A stretch of 20,332 nt of DNA from a virus. Location of the stretch: positions 1-20,332 of the IMG/VR virus record IMGVR_UViG_3300042863_002021; one strand, given 5' to 3'. Within the stretch, counting starts at the first letter, position 1. Each line of letters opens with the position of its first letter. Shown piece by piece: positions 5,750 to 12,814 of this stretch. The position numbers and the translations under genes are program-made. The notes under the pieces are model-generated. The model was not told the origin of the DNA, did no database searches, and was given only the letters and a program-made list of their open reading frames with translations.

Positions 5750-7471
5750 GTGAATTTGGCAGAATTGAAAGAACTTTGGTTGAACAAGGAGATTACACCA
5801 AATAGGTTGACAAAGTTGTTGCCTATACACAAAGAAGAGCTAGACAAATTATTTCCTTGTGAAGGCCCAATTGCAGCTAAATTTTATGCATACGTTCATA
5901 ACACTAATGCAGAAAACAGTTGGTGTGAACAGAGTGGTAAGTTCAGGACTTTCAATAATATGGTTCTAGGGTTCAGAAAATTCTGTGGTAATCAATCTCA
6001 ATGCTCCTGTAATCGTGAATATCAGGAAAGCGTTCGACACAGCCGCACTAGAGATGAAATAAATCATATTCACGAAAAACGTAAAAATACCAACCTTCAA
6101 AAGTATGGTTTTGAGTATGCAAGTCAACATGACAAGGTCAAAGCCAAAGCTGAGACCACATGTTTTGAAAAGTATGGCGCAAAAGCTCCAACCTTAAATC
6201 CTGTTGTTTTAGACAAAGCACAAAAAACGATCCAGGAAAATTGGGGAGTAAACTTTCCTCAGCAACATCCTGATATAAGAACCAAAACTATAGAGGTGTT
6301 TCAAAACACTTATGGAGCACCTGTTCCTGCTCAAAACCTGGAGGTGTTAGTTAAAACCAAAAAAACCAACCTCTCAAAATATGGTGTTGTGGCCCCGTTT
6401 TTGACAACAGAGCATAGGGAGACCAATAGGAAAACTTTTCGGCAAAAATCTTGGGATTCCTATATTACAAATAGGACTGATTACACTCCGTTATTCACTC
6501 AAGAAGAATTTTTGGACTCACATCGTTATTCTGAACATTCGTTTGTTTGCCAAAAATGCCATAACCAATTCAGTGTTGCCTTGAAAAGAGAATCTGATTT
6601 GCGTTGTTTTGCTTGTTATCCAAGAAAAGAAAGTTGGGGAGAAACAAAGATCAAACAATGGTTGTGGGATAATAACATATCTTTTGAGCAATGGAATAGG
6701 CAAGTTATCAAGCCATTGGAGATTGACTTTTATCTTCCAGATTTAAATGTGGGTATTGAGTTTAATGGCATCTTTTATCATTCAGATTGCCAAATAGGAG
6801 ACAAAAAATATCATCAAAATAAATGGAAACAAGCTCTTGAAAAAGGTGTAAGGCTTGTTCAAATTTGGGAACATGAGATGGTGCAAAAACCCAATATTAT
6901 ATTTGACAGATTGTCACACGTAGTGGGTTTGAAAAAAACAATTGTTGGTGCACGTAAATGCAACATTACAGTTGTGGATTTTGGAACAGCTAAAACATTT
7001 ATTCAGAACTCACACTTGCAGGGCAACATACCAACCAAACATATTTGGGGTTTGGAACACAACGGGTCGCTTGTTGCACTTGCTAGCTTTGTCAAAACTA
7101 GGTATAGCAAAGGGAGTGATTATGAGCTGGCCCGTTATTGTATTTTGCCTGGGTATCATGTGCCAGGAGGGCTTAGCAAGCTTTTGAATCATGCACATCA
7201 GGAGTTGGGATTCAAAAGCTTGGTGTCCTACAGTAACTTGAACTGGGGACTGGGAAATGGTTACGAAAAAACAGGCTTTGAGTTAAGTCATATCAGTCCA
7301 CCCAATTATTGGTATTGGAAAAATATAAATGACGTTCAGAGCCGACTTAAATTTCAAAAACACAAAATACAAGGCTTAGCTGCGGGCAATACAGAGCAAG
7401 AAATTGCCAAAAATTTGGGCTACAATCGTTTTTATGATGCAGGCAACGCAGTGTGGATCAAAAAATACTAG
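5750..7471 (+). CDS. Vsr/EDxHD-type homing endonuclease with repeats, zinc ribbon and GNAT-like C-terminus
   Basis: This 573-residue protein has several recognisable parts. Residues about 110-220 hold five repeats of roughly 25-35 residues built around KYG/NWG/TYG (for example NLQKYGFEYASQ, CFEKYGAKAP, NLSKYGVVAP), typical of DNA-binding tracts in this endonuclease class. A zinc ribbon (C267/C270, C286/C289) is followed by a Vsr-like nuclease core: Glu298 (WGETKI), Asp326 (EIDFYLP), GIEFNGIFYHSD (335-346) and QIWEHE (371-376). Residues about 398-545 look like a GNAT/Mom-type acyltransferase fold (ELARYCILPGYHVPGGLSKL, then YEKTGFE). It starts with GTG and has GGAG 7 nt upstream and a late box. 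It resembles the EDxHD family (I-Bth0305I, 'fractured gene' endonucleases). It lies between gp47 and gp55, and its stop overlaps the gp55 stop. Confidence 0.82.
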   Translation: MNLAELKELWLNKEITPNRLTKLLPIHKEELDKLFPCEGPIAAKFYAYVHNTNAENSWCEQSGKFRTFNNMVLGFRKFCGNQSQCSCNREYQESVRHSRTRDEINHIHEKRKNTNLQKYGFEYASQHDKVKAKAETTCFEKYGAKAPTLNPVVLDKAQKTIQENWGVNFPQQHPDIRTKTIEVFQNTYGAPVPAQNLEVLVKTKKTNLSKYGVVAPFLTTEHRETNRKTFRQKSWDSYITNRTDYTPLFTQEEFLDSHRYSEHSFVCQKCHNQFSVALKRESDLRCFACYPRKESWGETKIKQWLWDNNISFEQWNRQVIKPLEIDFYLPDLNVGIEFNGIFYHSDCQIGDKKYHQNKWKQALEKGVRLVQIWEHEMVQKPNIIFDRLSHVVGLKKTIVGARKCNITVVDFGTAKTFIQNSHLQGNIPTKHIWGLEHNGSLVALASFVKTRYSKGSDYELARYCILPGYHVPGGLSKLLNHAHQELGFKSLVSYSNLNWGLGNGYEKTGFELSHISPPNYWYWKNINDVQSRLKFQKHKIQGLAAGNTEQEIAKNLGYNRFYDAGNAVWIKKY

Positions 7472-8313
7472 ATGGGGCCAGTTGGGCTCATTTGGGGCAC
7501 AACAAGTGGGACTGCTGCTTCTGCATTGTCAAATCCCAGTTGTTGTGCCAACTGATCCTCGGTCTGTCGGGTGTGACTGGGTGTTGCACCATGCATGATC
7601 AAAAGATCATCTCTTATGTGTTGACTTCTCTTTTCCAGTTGTAATATCTTGAGAAAACTTGTACTACTTACGGTAGTATAATAAGCAAAGGGGTTTGAGC
7701 TTTTAGCTTCATCAAATTGAAGTCCCACTTGTGCCAATTGCACCAGTGCTTGCGCTTTCATTTCGTCAAGATAAGTGTAACCTCTCCAGTTGCCTCTATG
7801 CCCATAGCGATCAACCAATTTGATCCACATAGCAGCCAGTCTATCAGTAATCCTACCGCCAGTTAAGGTGAATTCACCCTTTTTGTGATGACTCTTGCCC
7901 ACACATTTCCATTCATTGTTTTGGAAAATCCAATGTTGAAAAGGAGGGAAATTGCATCTGATGTGTTTTTCTGCCTGATTTTTGGCTTTGTCAGCTTTGG
8001 CAGGGTTTAACGGAATGTGCACAAAAGTCATAAGCCTCACAACAATTTCATCCAAAGGCACATTATCCAATGTTAATGAAGATTCAAAAGTCTTGCTGCC
8101 GCTGGCTTTCTTTTCTTCAGCCATTTTGTTAGCTAGCTTTTTGTGTCGAGCAGCGTCCAAAACTTCTGGAGTTGCTGCTGCAAGATCATATACAATGACA
8201 TCAAAATCAGTGTATTTTTTGTCAACAAATTCACAAAAAGTAAGCTTACTTTCATGGATTGCAGACAATAAATCTTTGTTTGTTAGATATTTGATCTTGG
8301 GAACCAATGCCAT
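7468..8313 (-). CDS. 55: Late-transcription sigma factor, T4 gp55-like
   Basis: This 281-residue homolog of the T4 late sigma factor directs host RNA polymerase to TATAAATA boxes. The N-terminal KYLTNKDLLSAI (8-19) matches the T4 gp55 N-terminus (YVNNKELLQAI). The sigma region-2-like core runs from ITDRLAAMWIKLVDRYG (about 155-171) through SNPFAYYTTVSSTSFLKILQ (206-225). Between them is an insertion of about 110 residues, absent from T4, with Cys27, Cys120, Cys137 and His142-143. I chose ATG 8313 because AAAGGA is 6 nt upstream; the frame is open 29 codons further. The hydrophobic/acidic clamp-binding tail of T4 gp55 is not apparent, and the stop is shared with the adjacent homing gene. Confidence 0.85.
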   Translation of the reverse strand: MALVPKIKYLTNKDLLSAIHESKLTFCEFVDKKYTDFDVIVYDLAAATPEVLDAARHKKLANKMAEEKKASGSKTFESSLTLDNVPLDEIVVRLMTFVHIPLNPAKADKAKNQAEKHIRCNFPPFQHWIFQNNEWKCVGKSHHKKGEFTLTGGRITDRLAAMWIKLVDRYGHRGNWRGYTYLDEMKAQALVQLAQVGLQFDEAKSSNPFAYYTTVSSTSFLKILQLEKRSQHIRDDLLIMHGATPSHTRQTEDQLAQQLGFDNAEAAVPLVVPQMSPTGPI

Positions 8314-8340
8314 TATAGTCCTTTGTGTTTGAAACCCTAA

Positions 8341-8369
8341 ATTTTGTAATTGGTTACAGAAGAAGTCAA
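8341..8369 (-). promoter_or_regulatory. Possible sigma70-like promoter for the gp55 homolog
   Basis: On the minus strand TTGACT (8369-8364) and CAAAAT (8346-8341) are 17 bp apart, 5/6 and 4/6 matches to consensus. Transcription would start about 20 bp before the ATG at 8313, leaving room for the AAAGGA ribosome site. Confidence 0.35.
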
Positions 8370-8433
8370 AATGGACGCCTTGATCTGTTAAATAATTCAA
8401 TAGATTGCCAAAAGATTATGTTGGGGCGTAACA

Positions 8434-10653
8434 ATGAAGCTGTTTGACTTATTACCAGTAGTAAATCTCTCTTTGACTGAGGCCAAAGCCCGTATCGAGC
8501 ATCCAGAAGACATGATCTTCGATGAGGGGTTAGATGGTGCCAAAAGAGCTTTTCATATACTGAGCACAACTGCTCATCAACCCGAGTATGTTAGTATAAA
8601 AATGGATGGAACACCAGCCTTGATTTCTGGATGGAAAGACTATAAATTTGTGTTAACAGACAAAGCTGGATTCAGCAGTAAAAAATACAATGGTTTAACC
8701 ACAAGCCCTGAGGATATTGTCAATATGCTCATGAGCAGGAAAATGAAAGACACCAGCCCCAGTGCAAAGAGTGCTCGACTGGCATATGCCAACAAAATAG
8801 CCAGTCTCTACCCATTGTTGAAAAAAGTTACCCCAAAAGGATTTATCGGTTACGTTCAAGCGGATTTGTTGTGGACTGGTGTACCTCCCATTGTAGATGG
8901 GGCATATGAATTTACACCCAACAAAATAACTTATCGTGTGCCTGTCAACAGTCAATATGGTGAAATGATTGCCAACAGCAGTGCTGGCGTGGTCATGCAC
9001 AGTGTTTATCAAAGCCCTGAAGATCAGGAACCAGAAGCCTTGCGAAACATTAGTCAATATGGCTTTCGCACTGATCAAGGACTGGCTATCCTACCTCATG
9101 AAGCCACCATGCTCAAAAGTTTGAACCTGGATAAAAACTTAGTTGACAAATTATCCCACTTGTTTAGAGTGCATGCTGTAAGTGTGAAATCATTTTTGGA
9201 CAGAGGACAACTAGCCAGTCATGAAATCTTGAGCCTTCCTGGCTTGATGAAAAGCTTTTTGGCCAAAAAGGCAGAACGTGGTAGTTCCACATTTAGCCAT
9301 GTGAGTAGAGAGTTTTTGGAGTGGCTTACAGGGCTCAACAGTACTGCTAGCCCTGCAATGCAGGCCAAGTGTTTGAAATGGATTCAAAGCCACATCCATG
9401 GTTACAATAGCGTGTGGCGGATAGTAAGTTTGTTAACAAGTTTGAAGCTGGATCTCAAGAAACAAATGGACCGTCAAACAGATGGGACAGTGGGTGCTAG
9501 TTTGGGTGGAGATCCAGGACATGAGGGATTTGTGGCTGTAACTCCCACTGGAATAGTGAAGTTTGTAAATCGTGCCCAATTTATGAGAAAAGGCGAGCCT
9601 GATTCATTGATGGAACAAGAACACAACCGGGTAGTTTGGACCTTTGGGAGGATGAATCCTCCCACTCGTGGTCATCAGCACTTGGTTAACACAATGGCCA
9701 AACACGCTGGCAAGGGTGACTATTGGATCTTTTTGAGTCACAGTCAAGACGGAAAAAAGAATCCATTGCCTTGGGCGGAAAAGCTGGAGTTTTTCCAAGA
9801 GATTATGTCTCAACACCAAGATCATGTGGTGCAGGATGAGAGCATCAAAACTCCGCTGCAAGCCGCAGAATGGCTCTACAACAAAGGCTATAGACATTTT
9901 GTATTTGTTGCCGGCGAAGATCGTGTGCAGGGCATGAAAGACCTTTTTGACTCTTGGAACAGTCCAGAAATACGTGAAAAACATCAACGTCAACCAGTGA
10001 CGATTGAAATTGTATCAGCTGGAGAACGGCATCCAGATGGCATTGGCGTTAGTGGAATAAGCGGCACCAAGGCACGTGAGGCTGTTTTGAACAAAGACAA
10101 AAAGGCTTTCCACCAAGCTGTGGGTTTGGATGATGAACTTTCCAATAGGCTGTTCCAATCAGTTCGACGCTATCTCAAGCACCCTAGGAACACAGTAATG
10201 GAAGCTCATGAGCACGCTGCTGGCACCATAGTTGTTTTGAGCATGAGTCCCAAAAATGCTCGAGAGCTCAAAGAATGGTGTGAAAGTCAAGGTGTTCCCT
10301 GTATGAATACTGATGATCTTCACATGACTGTTTTGTATAGCCAAAAACCAGTGCCTCACCTCATGAGCATGCATGGTAACACTGTGGTTGTGCCAGCACA
10401 AATAAAAGGTTGGACCAAAATGGGCGACAAAGCCCTGTGCCTAGACCTAGATTGTGACCTGGCACACAAATTTCATCATCATTTGAAGAGCAAGGGCGGA
10501 ACTCACGATTTCCCCAACTTCATTCCACACAGCAGCGTAAATTACAATTGGTTGGAGAGAACAGACCTACCAAAAGTTTTGCCCAACTTTCCTCTGCTGT
10601 TTGATCAGATTCATGTCAAGCCAATTGATCCCCGATACGGAAACAAAAGCTAA
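8434..10653 (+). CDS. Three-domain fusion: ligase-like, HIGH-type nucleotidyltransferase, 2H phosphoesterase
   Basis: This is a 739-residue protein. Domain 1 (about 1-385) looks like a covalent nucleotidyltransferase of the polynucleotide-ligase superfamily: Lys56-x-Asp-Gly (SIKMDGTPA), GFIGYVQADLLW (136-147), EGFVAV (364-369) and IVKFV (374-378) correspond to motifs I, III, IV and V. Domain 2 (about 398-585) is a HIGH-type nucleotidyltransferase of the NMNAT/cytidylyltransferase group: FGRMNPPTRGH (404-414) and the ISxT-like GISGTKAR (541-548). Domain 3 (about 590-739) is a 2H phosphoesterase: His630-Met-Thr (LHMTVLY) and His699-Ser-Ser (PHSSVNY). Ligase plus 2H phosphoesterase is the logic of RNA end repair, as in yeast Trl1. 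Its convergent neighbour is a pol-beta-type nucleotidyltransferase. The true substrate is unknown; RNA repair or cap/NAD chemistry is inference. Confidence 0.72.
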   Translation: MKLFDLLPVVNLSLTEAKARIEHPEDMIFDEGLDGAKRAFHILSTTAHQPEYVSIKMDGTPALISGWKDYKFVLTDKAGFSSKKYNGLTTSPEDIVNMLMSRKMKDTSPSAKSARLAYANKIASLYPLLKKVTPKGFIGYVQADLLWTGVPPIVDGAYEFTPNKITYRVPVNSQYGEMIANSSAGVVMHSVYQSPEDQEPEALRNISQYGFRTDQGLAILPHEATMLKSLNLDKNLVDKLSHLFRVHAVSVKSFLDRGQLASHEILSLPGLMKSFLAKKAERGSSTFSHVSREFLEWLTGLNSTASPAMQAKCLKWIQSHIHGYNSVWRIVSLLTSLKLDLKKQMDRQTDGTVGASLGGDPGHEGFVAVTPTGIVKFVNRAQFMRKGEPDSLMEQEHNRVVWTFGRMNPPTRGHQHLVNTMAKHAGKGDYWIFLSHSQDGKKNPLPWAEKLEFFQEIMSQHQDHVVQDESIKTPLQAAEWLYNKGYRHFVFVAGEDRVQGMKDLFDSWNSPEIREKHQRQPVTIEIVSAGERHPDGIGVSGISGTKAREAVLNKDKKAFHQAVGLDDELSNRLFQSVRRYLKHPRNTVMEAHEHAAGTIVVLSMSPKNARELKEWCESQGVPCMNTDDLHMTVLYSQKPVPHLMSMHGNTVVVPAQIKGWTKMGDKALCLDLDCDLAHKFHHHLKSKGGTHDFPNFIPHSSVNYNWLERTDLPKVLPNFPLLFDQIHVKPIDPRYGNKS

Positions 10654-11483
10654 ACAGCTACACCTGTCAACTGCTCAATCCTTGCAGCTTCTTCTTCTGA
10701 TTTGCGTTGCTCACTGGGAGATTTCTGCTTAAACTTCCCAGTTTTCACATCCATTGTGGGTTTGCCAGTGGGCCCTAATTTATCCAAGCTCCTTAGAGTT
10801 TGAATCAACTCAGTCAACCCTTGATGAATAGCCCTATTGCCTTTGATGGCTCGTTGAATAGTTTCAACACTTTGGAAGCTGTCGTGAGTGAATCTGGGCC
10901 CCAATAGCTTTTGTGCAATCACATCAGGATCAGTGGAGATAACAGATTCATCTTCCCGATTCAACAGTCCACGTTGCCAACTGTATTTCATTCCCAATGC
11001 TTTGGCAATACTGCTCATGAGTTGATTTCTTTCTGCACCAGTGTAGTTGCTGGCGTCTCCTGGACTCTGCATGCTGAATTTCATCCATTGAGGATCATCA
11101 TGGAAGAAAAAGTCAGTTTGCACGAAGCCATTCTTGGGATCACCTGCAATTGGTGTCAACAGATGAACTTCTCCAGCAGGCTTCACATACTCTTTGGGGT
11201 TCAAACCTTGGCTCAACACCCAGTTTTGGAGACTTTGGGCAAATTGGGCTTTTGACATTTTCTTGCTGTCGACTACAATGTCGATATCCCCACTGCTGGC
11301 TTTTTTGCCAACACTGCCCAAGGTCATGCCATGCATAGGCAGCCCTGTGATTTTTTCCAGCCAATCCAACGTGGGACTGATCAAAGCCAGTGGGATACGA
11401 GTGGTGCGTGGATAGCCATCTGAGGTTTTGAATACGTTGCCGCCTTCAAAAACTAATTGTGGGGAGAGTTCAAACTGTTTCAT
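10650..11483 (-). CDS. Pol-beta-type nucleotidyltransferase
   Basis: This 277-residue protein has the pol-beta superfamily signature: Gly56-Ser57 (TLGSVGKK), then SGDIDIVV with Asp66 and Asp68, and a third carboxylate Asp124 in FVQTDFFF. These form the two-metal site that transfers NMP from an NTP to an acceptor. The C-terminal part is helical and charged with no domain I recognise. Family members include tRNA CCA-adding enzymes, poly(A) polymerases, kanamycin nucleotidyltransferases and MNT-type toxins or antitoxins, so the substrate (RNA end, protein or small molecule) cannot be fixed. It is convergent with the ligase-fusion gene and shares the stop overlap CTAA. The ribosome site before ATG 11483 is weak. 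Confidence 0.72.
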   Translation of the reverse strand: MKQFELSPQLVFEGGNVFKTSDGYPRTTRIPLALISPTLDWLEKITGLPMHGMTLGSVGKKASSGDIDIVVDSKKMSKAQFAQSLQNWVLSQGLNPKEYVKPAGEVHLLTPIAGDPKNGFVQTDFFFHDDPQWMKFSMQSPGDASNYTGAERNQLMSSIAKALGMKYSWQRGLLNREDESVISTDPDVIAQKLLGPRFTHDSFQSVETIQRAIKGNRAIHQGLTELIQTLRSLDKLGPTGKPTMDVKTGKFKQKSPSEQRKSEEEAARIEQLTGVAV

Positions 11484-11503
11484 GATCTAGTATTTAGATT
11501 CCA

Positions 11504-11525
11504 GCTGGTTTCCAGCACATAAATA
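11504..11525 (+). promoter_or_regulatory. Late promoter of the tail operon with adjacent palindrome
   Basis: CATAAATA at 11518-11525 differs from the T4 late box by one base and stands 30 bp before the first baseplate gene, with GAGGA between. Two bases upstream lies a perfect short hairpin, GCTGG-TTT-CCAGC (11504-11516). T4 late promoters have no -35 element, so the palindrome may serve the divergent nucleotidyltransferase gene or bind a protein. Confidence 0.55.
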
Positions 11526-11555
11526 TTTGGCTAATATTTTTGAGGAAAGAATTGC

Positions 11556-12515
11556 ATGCCTAGATTTGGTGGTTTTGGTGTTAACACTGGTTCTTTGGTT
11601 GGTGGACTTGTAAACAACGTTGTGGGGTCGGCTGCCTCTGCTATTTTTCCACGCGGGGTGTTTGGCGGTTTTGGAATTGGAGATGGTGTGAATTTGTTGG
11701 GAACACTCAACAATCAAGATCCCACTAACCGACGTGTAAGCCTGCGGCCCAGACCAGCTGCTGCTAATCGCGTGTTGGGCAAGGGATTATTGGATCCTTT
11801 GCGAGAAACAAACAATGGCATGGTTTGGCCCTACACACCTACAATCAACTATCAACAAGACATTGATTATCAAACCATTAGCACTGTACATACAAACCAA
11901 GACTTTCATATATTTGCACGTACTCCTGCAACTTCATTCAGTGTGGATGGTCAATTCACTGTTCAAAATCAAAAAGAAGGACGCTATGCCTTGGCATGCA
12001 TACACTTTTTGAGAACCATGAGCAAGATGCATTTTGGTGAAAATGACAAAGATGCAGGCACACCTCCTCCTATTCTCTTGTTCAATGCCTACGGTCCCTT
12101 TGTGTTCAACAACTTGCCAGTCATAGTCAAGAGCTATAGTATTGGATTTCCAGATGATGTAGACTATGTTCAAGTGGCTAGTGGGCTGCCTGCTACTAAT
12201 CAACCTACAGTGCGACCCACACCAATAATTAGGTCGCCACAACAGCTTGAAGATGCTGGCGAACCTGGCCTAGCGTTGCAAGGTTTGCCTGGTGTTACCC
12301 AGCCTGCAAACCGGAATTGGGACGATCCATTGAACAATCCTCCTGGAGCCAGTGTTCAACAACAAACACCGTCAGCTACAAAAGGTGTTTGGTTACCCAG
12401 CTTGTTTAAAATTTCAGTAACATTGATTGTGCAACACACTCCTACCACATTGCGGAAGAGATTCGAGTTGCCCAAATACATCAATGGTGACCCAAGTCAA
12501 AGTGATTTCATCTAA
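11556..12515 (+). CDS. Baseplate tail-tube cap/initiator-like protein (gp48/gp54 type)
   Basis: This is a 319-residue structural protein. A Gly/Val-rich N-terminus (1-50) is followed by a central domain with VDGQFTVQNQKEGRYALAC (129-147), IHFLRTMSKMHFGEN and PPPILLFNAYGPFVFNNLPV. This pattern is typical of the tube-like fold of T4-type proteins that bridge baseplate hub and tail tube (gp48, gp54). The C-terminal third is Pro/Asn-rich and ends in a beta-rich segment with TPTTLRKRFELP. I cannot separate gp48 from gp54 by eye. It is the first gene of the plus-strand tail operon, with a late promoter and GAGGA upstream. Its stop overlaps the next start by one base (TAATG). Confidence 0.55.
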   Translation: MPRFGGFGVNTGSLVGGLVNNVVGSAASAIFPRGVFGGFGIGDGVNLLGTLNNQDPTNRRVSLRPRPAAANRVLGKGLLDPLRETNNGMVWPYTPTINYQQDIDYQTISTVHTNQDFHIFARTPATSFSVDGQFTVQNQKEGRYALACIHFLRTMSKMHFGENDKDAGTPPPILLFNAYGPFVFNNLPVIVKSYSIGFPDDVDYVQVASGLPATNQPTVRPTPIIRSPQQLEDAGEPGLALQGLPGVTQPANRNWDDPLNNPPGASVQQQTPSATKGVWLPSLFKISVTLIVQHTPTTLRKRFELPKYINGDPSQSDFI

Positions 12516-12814
12516 TGACAACAGTAACTTATCTACGCAGTAGTCCTTACTATCGTACTCCACAAAACACTACATATCTGGATTTTTGGCGACCTCCATT
12601 GCTCACAAGAACAACTGACGATCTAATTGTTACTTTGGCACAACGGCATCTACATCGGCCTGACTTATTGAGTTTTGAACTATATCAGAATCCCCGGGCA
12701 TGGTGGGCGTTTGCTATCCTAAATCCTGATCAAATTGTGGATCCAATTTATGATTTCGTTCCTGGGATAACAATTTATGCACCTAACCAGCTTAGTATAG
12801 AAAGTAGTTTGTAA
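12515..12814 (+). CDS. 53: Baseplate wedge protein, gp53-like
   Basis: This 99-residue protein matches the short, LysM-like gp53 baseplate wedge pattern: YLDFWRPP near residue 21, then RPDLLSFELYQNPRAWWAFA (about 48-67), and a C-terminal DPIYDFVPGITIYAP. It is shorter than T4 gp53 (196) but typical of marine T4-like homologs. gp53 locks wedges together around the hub. Start and stop overlap both neighbours by one base (TAATG), so translation is probably coupled along the operon. Confidence 0.7.
   Translation: MTTVTYLRSSPYYRTPQNTTYLDFWRPPLLTRTTDDLIVTLAQRHLHRPDLLSFELYQNPRAWWAFAILNPDQIVDPIYDFVPGITIYAPNQLSIESSL

Noticed and set aside
8387-8394. GTTAAATA as a late promoter for the ligase-fusion gene
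   Set aside because: Only 6 of 8 bases match and the AT-rich region makes such matches common.
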